NCBI GenBank assembly: GCA_002361485.1
Contig: DESZ01000004.1
Span: forward strand, 1 to 64,000
Origin: Cyanobacteria bacterium UBA3301
GTDB lineage: Bacteria; Cyanobacteriota; Vampirovibrionia; Gastranaerophilales; Gastranaerophilaceae
Length of the DNA stretch: 64,000 nt
Reading direction: 5' to 3'
Below are positions 41,570-51,229 of this stretch, one piece after another; position 1 is the stretch's first letter, and the number at the start of each line of letters is the position of its first letter. A model generated the notes under the pieces. That model saw only the letters and a program-made list of their open reading frames with translations, did no database searches and was not told the origin of the DNA. A program made the translations under genes and the position numbers.

Positions 41570-43240
41570 ATGAAATTAGATGGCGTAAAACAGTACAATC
41601 AGAATTATTCTCAAAAACAAAATCGCAAAAACAATCCGCAATTTACAGGTTGGGTTGATACAACATTGCGTTTTTTGGATACTAACCAAGCTTGGGGTGC
41701 TAATGCCGTTGATTTAGGTTTCATGGTATTACCAAGAACTATTACGGATTTTGGCAGAGGACCTGAGGCCGGTTTTGAAACTATGCGCCGTGAAAGTATG
41801 GGGACTATCAATGATTCTTCTGTTGGCGGATACGGGACTCTTGCAGGGCTTGCTCTTGCAACTGGTATAAACGGTTCATACGGATTGCGCGGAAAGAATG
41901 CTCCAATAAAAGCCCATAATGTATTTTCTGATTCGGAAACTTTAAAGATGATGGGTGATGTCTGGCTTGATAAGGTTCATCAGGGCGACAAGGCTTTACG
42001 AGAATTTTTAAAAGAAAGCTGGCGCAATTATGAAGCTCTTAGCCCTAAACAGAATGGACAATGGGTAAAACTTTCGGAAGAAACTATTGATAAGATAACC
42101 GAACTTCAAGAAAAAGCGATAAAAGATGGGCAGAAAAAACTTAAAGGCCAAGCCTTTGAGGATGTAAAGAACAGTGTTCTATCTGATTTGGGCGTAGAAA
42201 ATAATTTTAGAATTGTTTCAAAAGAAGGAGAAAGAATTCATTCTTCGCGATATAACATTGATTCAATAATAGAGAGTGCTCACAAACTGGGAACTCTGTT
42301 TACTAAAGAAAATATTGCACAAGAATTTAAAAACGCAGCAAAACTTGAAAATGTAAACTTTGCAAAAGCTCTAAAATCAATGAATATGAAACGCTCATTG
42401 CTTGGAGTCGCAATGGGAACATTGGTAGGATGTTCTACCCAACCAATAAATATGTGGCTTACAAAACTTAAAACCGGTACGGAAGGTTTTGTCGGCGGCG
42501 GGAAAAAAGATGATTCCGCTAAATTTAAGATGGAAAAGCTTGGTGTTGCAGCATTATTCGGTGCTTTTGTTTTGGCAAGTATAGGTAATCCTAAGAACTT
42601 GATGAAAAATCTTCAATTCAAAGGATTTACTCCTACGATCAGCCAATTAAAATTTATATATGGCGCAACAATTATGTCAAGATTTTTGGCAGCTCGAAAT
42701 GAAAATGAATTAAAAGAGGCTTCGATTAAAGATATATTAGGCTTTACAAACTGGTTGATTTTAGGGAACTTTGTTCAAAAGTTCGTTGTCCAAGGTTTGG
42801 ATAAATCGGGAACTCTGATTAAGAAAGATACTTTAAAAGGTAATAAAATAATGAATTGGATTCAAAATTCATTCATTAAAACCAGAGATGAAGTGCTGCA
42901 TGAAACTTTAGGCAAAGACGCATTTAAAGACGGTAAAGCCCTTAAATTCAATGAAATGATGAAAGCTATTTCCAATAACAAAGAAGCTAAGAAAAAAATC
43001 AGAATACTTACTCTTGCACAATTAGCAGGGTATGCATATTCAGGACTTGTTTTGGGTATCGGAATACCAAAATTAAATATATATTTGACGAATCGTCGTA
43101 TGGCAAAACAAAAAGCAGCCGAAGAACAACAAAATAAAGTTCAAGCTGATGACAAAATGCTTTCTCCGCAAAACAGAGAATTTTTAGGGAAAAATTTTAC
43201 AGGAAACGGCGTTTTTGCTCAAATGAAAACTGAGGGTTAA
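41570..43240 (+). CDS. Uncharacterised membrane protein, tandem paralogue B
   Basis: This 556-residue protein is the second member of the pair. It has NPQFTGW (22-28), VLPRTI (53-58), GFETMRRESMG (68-78), STQPINMWLTKL, LKNLQFKGFTPTISQLKFIYGATIMSR-type words, and NELKEASIKDILGF, all matching paralogue A in order. Likely membrane helices are near 82-97, 272-290, 318-335 and 475-497. It begins at the base after the upstream stop codon, so the two are co-translated and may form a complex. It ends tail-to-tail with the small gene at 43237, sharing TTAA. Confidence 0.72.
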   Translation: MKLDGVKQYNQNYSQKQNRKNNPQFTGWVDTTLRFLDTNQAWGANAVDLGFMVLPRTITDFGRGPEAGFETMRRESMGTINDSSVGGYGTLAGLALATGINGSYGLRGKNAPIKAHNVFSDSETLKMMGDVWLDKVHQGDKALREFLKESWRNYEALSPKQNGQWVKLSEETIDKITELQEKAIKDGQKKLKGQAFEDVKNSVLSDLGVENNFRIVSKEGERIHSSRYNIDSIIESAHKLGTLFTKENIAQEFKNAAKLENVNFAKALKSMNMKRSLLGVAMGTLVGCSTQPINMWLTKLKTGTEGFVGGGKKDDSAKFKMEKLGVAALFGAFVLASIGNPKNLMKNLQFKGFTPTISQLKFIYGATIMSRFLAARNENELKEASIKDILGFTNWLILGNFVQKFVVQGLDKSGTLIKKDTLKGNKIMNWIQNSFIKTRDEVLHETLGKDAFKDGKALKFNEMMKAISNNKEAKKKIRILTLAQLAGYAYSGLVLGIGIPKLNIYLTNRRMAKQKAAEEQQNKVQADDKMLSPQNREFLGKNFTGNGVFAQMKTEG

Positions 43241-43401
43241 ATATCTTCAGGCACAAATAAAGTTGATTTATCCAAAATTTCTCTGGTATGTTCGTAGCAG
43301 CAACTGTCATGTGTTAGTTTTTGATATTCTCTTACAATGTTGAGAATATCATCTGTCGATAACATGATAATTCTTCTTTTGGAGTCAATAATTCTAGCCA
43401 T
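43237..43401 (-). CDS. Small hypothetical protein, 54 residues
   Basis: This frame (MARIIDSKRRIIMLSTDD...) starts with a strong Shine-Dalgarno (AGGAAG, seven bases before ATG 43399-43401) and ends sharing TTAA with the convergent membrane-protein gene. It has a basic N-terminus, a helical middle and a Cys-Cys pair (HDSCCYEH). No family recognised. The precise ribosome site and tail-to-tail packing, seen at three other places in this window, support a real gene. Confidence 0.62.
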   Translation of the reverse strand: MARIIDSKRRIIMLSTDDILNIVREYQKLTHDSCCYEHTREILDKSTLFVPEDI

Positions 43402-43496
43402 AAAATCTTCCTTTCTTTTACTGTTTTATCGGAAAAACTTTATGACAGCTTGAATTTATCATATATCAGGTTTAAAAATAAAATTTTAAATTTGAA

Positions 43497-44603
43497 TTAT
43501 ATTATGAATTGTCCGTTATCGTAAATCAATTTGCCGTCAGCAAAGGCTTTGCCGCCATTTTTCATATTTTTTATCATATCCCAATGAAGACCTGAAACAT
43601 TTTTCCCGCCGGTTTCGGGATATGATGCGCCCACTGCCATGTGAATTGCGCCGCCGATTTTTTCATCAAATAAAATATTGCCCGTAACATCTTGGATTTC
43701 ATTATTTGTGCCGAAAGCGATTTCCCCGATTCCGCGAGAGCCGTCATCCATATTCAACATTGCTTCTAAAAATTCTTGTCCGCTTGAAGCCTCTGCTTTA
43801 ACAACTTTGCCGTTTTCTATCCATAAATGTACATCGTGTGCGCTGTTACCGCGATAATTTTGCGGAAAATCGAAATATATTTCCCCGTTTATTCCATCTT
43901 CAACAGGGGAAGTAAACACTTCTCCGTCAGGATAATTATTTAACCCTGAACAGCTAATCCATTTGCGTCCTTCAACATTAAATGTTATGTCAGTTTTATC
44001 GCCTGTAATACGCAATTCTTTTACTCCGTTTAAATAATCTGCCCATTTAGATTGCTGAGCCTCTAAATCCTGCAATTTTGATACAGGATCATCTAAATCC
44101 AAATAACAAGATTTGAATAGAAATTCAGAATAATCATCCAATGACATTTTAGCTTCTTGAGCAAGTGCGTGTGTCGGAAAATCCGCTATTACCCACTTTA
44201 ATTCTCCTTTTGCAGAACGGGCAAGCATTTTTTCAGACAATGTTTTTGTTGCTTTTCCGCGTCTTGACATCTTTGATAAATCCGCCCCTGCCATACTCTT
44301 TGTATTTAACGGTGCGCCTATTGATATAAAAGCATCCGCTACATCATATTCAAGTTTTGTCATCGGATCAATATAGTCTAATTGTTCATCAGATGCATAT
44401 TTCATAAAGACTTCTGCCATATCCCCGAAACCTGTTCTCAATACAGGATTCCCGCCACGCTCCAAAACTCTTTTGTATACTGCTTTTACAAGTTCTTTTG
44501 ATTGAGGGGAAGATGTACTTATAACGACCAATTCACCCTTTTTTATATTTGTTGAATAATCAACCAATACTTTTGCATATTTTTCCCAAACAGATTCTCT
44601 CAT
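43497..44603 (-). CDS. Aminopeptidase, M29 family
   Basis: The 368-residue protein matches the AmpS/PepS thermophilic aminopeptidase family: YAKVLVDYSTNIKKGELVVIS at the start, VEDGINGEIYFDFP, the metal-binding GEIAFGTNNEIQ and HMAVGASYPETGGKN, and LHWDMIKNM at the end. It removes N-terminal residues from peptides in the cytoplasm using a two-metal centre. Good Shine-Dalgarno (AGAGG). Stands with the phosphatase gene upstream on the same strand, 43 bases apart. Confidence 0.92.
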   Translation of the reverse strand: MRESVWEKYAKVLVDYSTNIKKGELVVISTSSPQSKELVKAVYKRVLERGGNPVLRTGFGDMAEVFMKYASDEQLDYIDPMTKLEYDVADAFISIGAPLNTKSMAGADLSKMSRRGKATKTLSEKMLARSAKGELKWVIADFPTHALAQEAKMSLDDYSEFLFKSCYLDLDDPVSKLQDLEAQQSKWADYLNGVKELRITGDKTDITFNVEGRKWISCSGLNNYPDGEVFTSPVEDGINGEIYFDFPQNYRGNSAHDVHLWIENGKVVKAEASSGQEFLEAMLNMDDGSRGIGEIAFGTNNEIQDVTGNILFDEKIGGAIHMAVGASYPETGGKNVSGLHWDMIKNMKNGGKAFADGKLIYDNGQFII

Positions 44604-44646
44604 AATATACCTCTTTTCTTATTATTTTTATTATAGCAAAAACTAT

Positions 44647-46125
44647 TTAAATAATATTTATTCTGCCGTCATCTTTCAATTCGACAGGTTTCTTTTCTTT
44701 TAATAGTTCGTTTTGAACGCAAACTGAAGCATCAATATCATACATTTTTTCTAACAATTGAGGGCGATAAAGCATTTTAAATCCGTCATTTCCTTGATAG
44801 CAATAATCATTTATTATTGTTGAATAAAATTTATTAACCCTTGGAGCGTTCACATTTATCGGAATATCATTACCGTTCTTATCAATAAATGAAGCATTTA
44901 TTAACTGACCGTTTTTAGATGCAGTATATTTTAAACCTGATGTGTAGAATATGCCAGGTTTGCCGGAAGGGTCATTAAATGATTTTATACTGTGTTTAAG
45001 CGCATCAACAATATCTTTTTCGCTATAATTTACCTTATATAATTTATTTTTAAACGGAAGAATATCATTCAAAATACGTTCGTCAACCTTGCCTTCTTCA
45101 AAATATCCGCGCATGTTTGCAGATTGAATAAGAGCAATATCAGCGCCTAAATTCTTTCTCATGCAGTCTGCAACAAAATACCCGTGCGGATTACGTGATA
45201 TAATGTAGTTTTCAGGTTCAGGAGGTGCGGATTTTATGGTGCCGAATACTTTGTTATTTTCAAATAATTTATCAAATATGTATTTTACCGCCATATTTCG
45301 GTGAAAATCTTTAGTATAACCAATATTATTTTGAACCTTCTTTATAATACCGTTTTTGTCAAATTCCAGATTTAATATTCCGAAATTCTTACCGTCTTTG
45401 CCGGCCTGAGTAATAATTACCGGCTCTCCGTTTTTGTTGTAGAAAAGATTTTCTCCTTCCTTTACATCAAAAATCAAATCGTGCGAGTGCCCGCCCATGA
45501 TAACATCAAGACCTGATGTGTTTACGGCAATTATTTTATCTGCTGTATTGCCTAAGTGGGATAATAAAATTATTTTATTTACCCCTTGAGATTTTAAATT
45601 ATCTATTTCTGTCTGAATATCTTTCAATGTTTCTTGGGCAGAATCAACTGTCATATCTCTTCGCAAAATCCCCTGTTTTACGCGTGAAAATAAATCGACG
45701 GGTGTCGTTCCTATTATCCCGTATTTATGCCCGTTAACTTCTTCTATAACAGAAGATTTAATCACTTTTGACCACGGATTGCGCGGATTAATTTTTACAT
45801 TATTTGAAAGAAGATTGTAGTTAACATATTTCAAGACCTTATCGGCATTTGCCTGAATATCGTGCTCATGATTACCGACAGCTGCAGCATTTATTTTAAT
45901 AAAATTTTGAAATAATATTGCGGCTTTATTGATATCTATATCTTCTCCAAGCATTATGTCGCCTGAAGATAATTTTAAAGTATCTGTTGCAGGAGCTTTT
46001 TTTGATCTGTTATCAAAAGCATTGGATGCACAATATACACGCTCCATATTAATGGTTTTACCGTGTAAATCATTTATGTAAAATATGCTTGTATTAACAC
46101 TTCCCGAGTTAATCGGTTGTATCAT
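44647..46125 (-). CDS. 5'-nucleotidase/metallophosphatase family protein
   Basis: All metallophosphatase motifs are present: YINDLHGKT, SSGDIMLGEDI, AVGNHEHDIQAN, LLSHLGNTADKI and DVIMGGHSHD, followed by a C-terminal 5'-nucleotidase substrate domain (residues ~310-490, with IQSANMRGYFEEG and GNDGFKML). I chose the ATG at 46125 (492 residues), which has AGAGGG upstream; the ATG at 46155 has no ribosome site. Most relatives are periplasmic, but no signal peptide is present with either start. Substrate is unknown. Confidence 0.87.
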   Translation of the reverse strand: MIQPINSGSVNTSIFYINDLHGKTINMERVYCASNAFDNRSKKAPATDTLKLSSGDIMLGEDIDINKAAILFQNFIKINAAAVGNHEHDIQANADKVLKYVNYNLLSNNVKINPRNPWSKVIKSSVIEEVNGHKYGIIGTTPVDLFSRVKQGILRRDMTVDSAQETLKDIQTEIDNLKSQGVNKIILLSHLGNTADKIIAVNTSGLDVIMGGHSHDLIFDVKEGENLFYNKNGEPVIITQAGKDGKNFGILNLEFDKNGIIKKVQNNIGYTKDFHRNMAVKYIFDKLFENNKVFGTIKSAPPEPENYIISRNPHGYFVADCMRKNLGADIALIQSANMRGYFEEGKVDERILNDILPFKNKLYKVNYSEKDIVDALKHSIKSFNDPSGKPGIFYTSGLKYTASKNGQLINASFIDKNGNDIPINVNAPRVNKFYSTIINDYCYQGNDGFKMLYRPQLLEKMYDIDASVCVQNELLKEKKPVELKDDGRINII

Positions 46126-46198
46126 GCTTTGGCACCCTCTTGCATGAAACCACATAAAAAATAATTTTGTCGGATTGATATAAATTTATTTACATTAG

Positions 46199-46429
46199 TT
46201 AAAATTTCATTATTTGAACTTCCCAATATTTAGATAATTCGTCATAAATTTCGTTAATTTTACTAATTACTTCAATCAATACAATCCCGTAATTATTGCA
46301 TTTATATTCGCCTATAGGATGCAGACCTAATCTTGTTTGTATTTCACAACCGTATAATGTCAAAATTTCCTGTAATTTTTGTGCTTCTTGAGCTCTGTTT
46401 TCAACTTTTATTCCCATAATTGCGACCAT
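46199..46429 (-). CDS. TM1266-like small ACT-fold protein
   Basis: This 76-residue protein (VAIMGIKVENRAQEAQKLQEIL, then YGCEIQTRLGLHPIG and NYGIVLIEV) matches the small ACT-like family often called iron-only hydrogenase system regulators (TM1266). Family members are found beside hydrogenase maturation genes, which are not present here. It may be a metabolite-binding regulator. It lies between ruvB and the phosphatase gene on the same strand, with AAGGAG before the ATG. Confidence 0.72.
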   Translation of the reverse strand: MVAIMGIKVENRAQEAQKLQEILTLYGCEIQTRLGLHPIGEYKCNNYGIVLIEVISKINEIYDELSKYWEVQIMKF

Positions 46430-46492
46430 AAAAACTCCTTTTTAGAACATTTTTATGCGACATATCAAATAAAACATCAGCCGACGGGTGAA

Positions 46493-47566
46493 TTAAAATA
46501 AACTTTGCTGAGATGTTATGTTTTGCGTTTTGTAGCCTAAATGTCTGTATGTTTGAGGGGAAACTTTCCGACCGCGCGGAGTTCTCTGTAATAATCCGCA
46601 TTGCAATAAAAACGGCTCGCAAACATCTTCTATTGTCCTTGAATCTTCACCGATAGCAGCCGCAATGGTTTCAATTCCGACAGGTCCGCCGTCATATTTT
46701 TCTATAATAAGTTTTAATAAATTTCTATCCGTTGTATCAAGTCCGTAACTATCTATTTTGAGAATATCTAAAGACTCATTGGCAATTTTTTCATTAATTT
46801 TTCCGTCATATTTTACTATTGCAAAATCACTTACGCGCTTAACTAATCTGTTTGCTATTCTAGGAGTTCCGCGAGAACGGCGCGCAATAGCATGCGCTCC
46901 TTTTTCATCAATTTCTATATCCAATATTGATGCCGTACGCTTTATTACTTGTGATAATTCATCTTCATTATAAAATTCCAAACGATGAATAATCCCAAAT
47001 CTGTCTCTCAACGGTCCTGAAAGTTCTCCGGCTTTAGTTGTTGCTCCAATTAGTGTAAATTTTGGCAACGGAACACGCAGCGTTTTTACGGTTTGACTTT
47101 TACCTGTTGTCATATCAAGATAAAAATCCTCCATTGCAGGATATAAAATTTCTTCCGCAACTTTATTCAACCTGTGAATTTCGTCAATAAAAAGAATTTG
47201 ACCTTCTTCTAAAGACATCAAAATTCCGATAATATCCCGCGGACGCTCAAGTGCAGGTGCTGAAGTTATTTTTATCGGGACATCAATTTCATTTGCGATT
47301 ACACCCGCTAATGTTGTTTTCCCCAATCCCGGCGGGCCGTAAAACAATAAGTGATCCAATGTTTTTGAACGCTTCTTTGCTGCTTCAATCGTTATTTTTA
47401 AATTCTCTTTTAATGAAGTTTGACCGATATATGTATCAAAATTTTTCGGTCGGATAGTATTTTCAAATGTTTTATCGCTATCATCAAATGCAGGTTTGAT
47501 TATCGGATTTTTTTTATTCTCCGAATTTTTATAAACTAAATTTTCATTATCTGCAATAATACTCAA
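46493..47566 (-). CDS. ruvB: Holliday junction branch migration ATPase RuvB
   Basis: This is a complete AAA+ motor of 357 residues: RPKNFDTYIGQTSLKENL, Walker A GPPGLGKTTLA, Walker B FIDEIHRLN, sensor-1 LIGATT, the RFGIIHRLEFY arginine region, and the C-terminal winged helix (EPFLLQCGLLQRTPRGRK). It drives branch migration with RuvA in recombinational repair. The start is TTG (47564-47566) after GAGGG; the ~30 residues before the RPKNF motif are longer than usual and poorly conserved. Confidence 0.96.
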   Translation of the reverse strand: MSIIADNENLVYKNSENKKNPIIKPAFDDSDKTFENTIRPKNFDTYIGQTSLKENLKITIEAAKKRSKTLDHLLFYGPPGLGKTTLAGVIANEIDVPIKITSAPALERPRDIIGILMSLEEGQILFIDEIHRLNKVAEEILYPAMEDFYLDMTTGKSQTVKTLRVPLPKFTLIGATTKAGELSGPLRDRFGIIHRLEFYNEDELSQVIKRTASILDIEIDEKGAHAIARRSRGTPRIANRLVKRVSDFAIVKYDGKINEKIANESLDILKIDSYGLDTTDRNLLKLIIEKYDGGPVGIETIAAAIGEDSRTIEDVCEPFLLQCGLLQRTPRGRKVSPQTYRHLGYKTQNITSQQSLF

Positions 47567-47681
47567 AATTTATCCCTCACGTCCGACTCTTATATGGTAA
47601 CAAATAAAAGAGTTTCAGGCAAGTAGTTACATAAAAATGTTAAATAATAAATTTATATTAGTAAATTTTTGTAAATTATGA

Positions 47682-47687
47682 TATAAT
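47682..47687 (+). promoter_or_regulatory. TATAAT -10 element six bases before the start codon
   Basis: TATAAT, TTTTAT, ATG (47694). No Shine-Dalgarno sequence is present. Leaderless transcript predicted. Confidence 0.48.
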
Positions 47688-47693
47688 TTTTAT

Positions 47694-50600
47694 ATGGAAT
47701 GTCCGAAGTGTGGAGCTGAAATTGATAAAAACGCGATGGTGTGCCCTAATTGTAAAAAGGTACTCAAAATCGTTTGCCCTATTTGCCGTACGGTAAATAC
47801 AAAAAATATTTGCAAAAAATGCGGTGAAATTCTAGTTACAAAATGCGAAAATTGCGGCAAAATAAATCTGATGAAAAATCAGAAATGTGTGAAATGCGGA
47901 TATTCTACTGAACAAAGCGCACTTCAAGCAGAATCTAATGCTGAGGATTTCGCAGTAATAAAGCTTGAGTTTCCAAATTTAGATTTGATTAAAGCAACAT
48001 TAGGTTCTAACCAAATATATTCTAAATTTATGGCAAATTTAGATAATCTTATATACAGCCATACCAGAGAAGTTGGTGTAAGACGTCAAATTATCAAAAA
48101 TCATATTTATTTAATTCGTTTTAACAAGGCATATACGCTTTCATCATCAGCAAACGGTGCAATCGCAACCATAATAGAACTTGCCAATCGTTTAACACGA
48201 TTAAATGTAAAATTATTGGCAAAGAAAAAAGTTTCATTGAAATGCAATTTTACAATTATGCGCCGATTTGCAGATCAAGACCCGTATGACATAGATACCG
48301 GGTTTAAAATTGATGTATTGGCTCAAAGTCGTGAAAATGCAATGCGTGCATTGGATGCTATTCAAATTATAACAGATGATGAATTTTATGATATATACAA
48401 TAAATCATATTCAATGGAATCATTGGATTCAACACTTGTAAATGGCAGAATGAGACGTTTTTATGAAATCAATATCAGAGATTTGATAAAAATTGATGAA
48501 TATATAAAAGAACTTAATGAAGAAAACGATGACGGCAGCGCAGGCGTTCCGAATTTTGTTCAGGAAGCTTTGGATGAACAGGACAAATTAGGAAAACGAA
48601 CTATTGAAGAATTAAATGCTGTCATGGGTGAAGAATTGTACAGTATGGATTTAATTAATTTTGACGAAATAAACTGCGCATTCTATACAACAGAAAACAT
48701 AAAAGCTCCCGAAAATATTGTAGAAGTATTACAAGCTGTACCTAAAGGAATTTTGGCAATAAAGGCTTCCCCAATGTATCAGCCTTATACCTTAAGAATG
48801 CTTGCCACTGTTGATGAGTTGGGTTTGTATCAGAATATAATTCCAATCACTTGTCATGATGATATGAAATATGAACCTTATTCCTTCTTTAGAGAGCTTG
48901 TTTCGTCAATTTTTGAATATGCAACGGCACAAAAATTGTATTCTTCAAATGATTTTTCGGTTTTTGCAGGCAGTGACTCAAAAAATTTGATAAGGGATTT
49001 GATATCTTTAAGACAAAGAGATATGAATAATCTCGAAGATACCAGATATGAATATTTTACGGTTTTCACTTCTTTATTACAATCTATTCCTGATTCGCTG
49101 ATTTATATTGAAAATTTTGAAAAGATTGATTCAGGCTCAAGATATGTATTAGAGTTGCTTTTTGACCATTTTGAAGAAATGAATATCAGTTATATAGTTT
49201 CGTATGATAAGAGTTTCTCATTGCATAAGGATTCTCATTTCTTGTTGTCAAGACCGTATTACACAGAAATAACGCTGATACCGACACCGTTTGACAGTAT
49301 TATTGCATCTAATGAAGCGTTTTATAAAGATATAATGGATGATTACTATTTTAAACGTATTTCCAAGTATGCGGCAGGCAGTGTTTTGTTTTTGGATTAT
49401 GCCATCCAGTATCTTGTTGAGTCTGAGGTTTACGCATATACAGACTATTCTATAGAAGTTGTTACGCCAAAAACTCTTGTAATTCCTTCAAGTTTGGGAC
49501 AGCTTATTCAAAGAAGATTGAATTTATTAAAAGATGATGAAGTAACCATAAGATTTTTGGCTCTTTGTGTATTTTTAGGAACTCGCGTGGATATGAAATC
49601 GGTTGAAGCTTTGAATATTCCTGATTGGCAGGAAGCTTGTAATAAACTTGCTCAAGGCGGATTTTTGTATATCTTTGATGACTGCATTTATTTCCCTAAT
49701 TATACGTTGTTAAAAGAACATCTTTTAGAAGTTTTAGATGAAGAAGATATGAAGACAATTGCTTCTTCTTTATTGGAATTGGCATATGTTGACAACATTC
49801 CGAGTGCTACAAAAGCATTTTTGTATGAAAAATTGGGCTATCACCAGCGAATTATTCAGGAATGGGAAAGCCTTGCTAATATTGATTTGTCTATGGGTGA
49901 TTTTTCGGCATATTTAAATTGCTCCGGACAGATAATTAATTGTTTGGATAAATATCAATCAGATTGGACTGAAGAAGAGTTAGAACAGTACAAGACTTCT
50001 ATATATGAAAATATTTCAAACAATATGTTTGAATATAACCCTGAGCAGACAAGAGAAATTGCTGATAAAACGTTGGAAGATTTACAAAAATCAGAAGATT
50101 CAAAGAACTTTATTGATTTATGTTCAAAAATGATTCTTGGGGCTATGGATCATGGAGAGTATCAATACGCTCTAGGCTTAACTCATAAATTGTTATCAGC
50201 AATGGCAGAGTTTTCTCCTGATCCGTCTGCGCCTAATTTTAGTTTAAGATTTTTGGAAATGTCTTTAATACATATCAAAATGTTATTTGGAATCGGCGCA
50301 TTCAAAGATTGCGTTGATATCGGGTATAATATATTGAACATACTTGATGAAGCAAAAGTCAATGCTATTGAGTATAAAGACAATCTGACAAAAGATGATA
50401 TGCATGCTCTTATTATAGAAGCGGTTGCATATATGGCTTTGGCTGATATTATTACCTTAAGAGAAGATGTTGCGGATTTATTAAATATTGCGGCAAACTT
50501 ATTCTCGTTTATACCTAAAGAATATTCAATATTTGTTCAATTGCAAAAGTATATTAAAGGAGAAGATATATCTATTTCTGACAAGTCTAAAGGAAAAAAT

Positions 50601-51179
50601 ATATTTTCGATAATGCTGTATCACATAATTAATGCTTATGAAAAATATAGAGATAATCCTGAAGCATTTGCCAAAGAAGTTTATAAAGCAAAACTTGTTG
50701 CAAAAGATTCATATTGCCATGTGTTTGAATACTTTACGGATTTATTGATAGGATATTCTTATGTCGGATTAAAGTCATTCTACAAAGCGGAATCAATTTG
50801 TACCAAGGTATTAACTTCGGTAAGGGACAAGGGACTTAATTCGATTATATTTATTGCATGGTACATATTGAGTATATTAAATATGCGTCAAGGGAAATAT
50901 GATATAGCATATGGTATATTAAATAATTCGACTATACAAATGGAAAAATTCGGCGGAGTCAGCGATTATATGACTTTGTTAAACAAGATTAATATGTACA
51001 AGTTGTTGATGTGCATAGATGATACGCAACGTGCCGAAATTTGTATGAGTCAGGCAAAATATATTGTAGAAAAATACGGTTTGAAATATGATTTGGATAT
51101 TGATATTGATAAATTTAAATCAGAAAATCAAGCAGTAGAAGATACAGCTAAAAATACAGAAAAAGCTTCGGAATCATAA
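47694..51179 (+). CDS. Zinc-ribbon protein with degenerate cyclase/AAA-like regions and helical repeats
   Basis: The 1161-residue protein opens with three zinc ribbons: Cys3/6/17/20, 28/31/40/43 and 51/54/65/68. Residues ~84-165 faintly resemble a class III cyclase fold without its catalytic aspartates. Then KGILAIKASPMYQPY and SLIYIENFEKIDSGSRYVLELLF occupy the positions of Walker A and B of an AAA/STAND ATPase, but the P-loop GKS/T is lost. The remainder (~640-1140) is TPR-like. Zinc ribbon-cyclase-ATPase-TPR layouts are known signalling proteins; this looks like a non-catalytic derivative acting as a scaffold. The assignment of the two middle domains is tentative. Start has TATAAT just upstream. 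Confidence 0.68.
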   Translation: MECPKCGAEIDKNAMVCPNCKKVLKIVCPICRTVNTKNICKKCGEILVTKCENCGKINLMKNQKCVKCGYSTEQSALQAESNAEDFAVIKLEFPNLDLIKATLGSNQIYSKFMANLDNLIYSHTREVGVRRQIIKNHIYLIRFNKAYTLSSSANGAIATIIELANRLTRLNVKLLAKKKVSLKCNFTIMRRFADQDPYDIDTGFKIDVLAQSRENAMRALDAIQIITDDEFYDIYNKSYSMESLDSTLVNGRMRRFYEINIRDLIKIDEYIKELNEENDDGSAGVPNFVQEALDEQDKLGKRTIEELNAVMGEELYSMDLINFDEINCAFYTTENIKAPENIVEVLQAVPKGILAIKASPMYQPYTLRMLATVDELGLYQNIIPITCHDDMKYEPYSFFRELVSSIFEYATAQKLYSSNDFSVFAGSDSKNLIRDLISLRQRDMNNLEDTRYEYFTVFTSLLQSIPDSLIYIENFEKIDSGSRYVLELLFDHFEEMNISYIVSYDKSFSLHKDSHFLLSRPYYTEITLIPTPFDSIIASNEAFYKDIMDDYYFKRISKYAAGSVLFLDYAIQYLVESEVYAYTDYSIEVVTPKTLVIPSSLGQLIQRRLNLLKDDEVTIRFLALCVFLGTRVDMKSVEALNIPDWQEACNKLAQGGFLYIFDDCIYFPNYTLLKEHLLEVLDEEDMKTIASSLLELAYVDNIPSATKAFLYEKLGYHQRIIQEWESLANIDLSMGDFSAYLNCSGQIINCLDKYQSDWTEEELEQYKTSIYENISNNMFEYNPEQTREIADKTLEDLQKSEDSKNFIDLCSKMILGAMDHGEYQYALGLTHKLLSAMAEFSPDPSAPNFSLRFLEMSLIHIKMLFGIGAFKDCVDIGYNILNILDEAKVNAIEYKDNLTKDDMHALIIEAVAYMALADIITLREDVADLLNIAANLFSFIPKEYSIFVQLQKYIKGEDISISDKSKGKNIFSIMLYHIINAYEKYRDNPEAFAKEVYKAKLVAKDSYCHVFEYFTDLLIGYSYVGLKSFYKAESICTKVLTSVRDKGLNSIIFIAWYILSILNMRQGKYDIAYGILNNSTIQMEKFGGVSDYMTLLNKINMYKLLMCIDDTQRAEICMSQAKYIVEKYGLKYDLDIDIDKFKSENQAVEDTAKNTEKASES

Positions 51180-51229
51180 TAATAAATTAATCAGATTATC
51201 CGTTTAAATATATCGGAAAGAGAGGAAAA

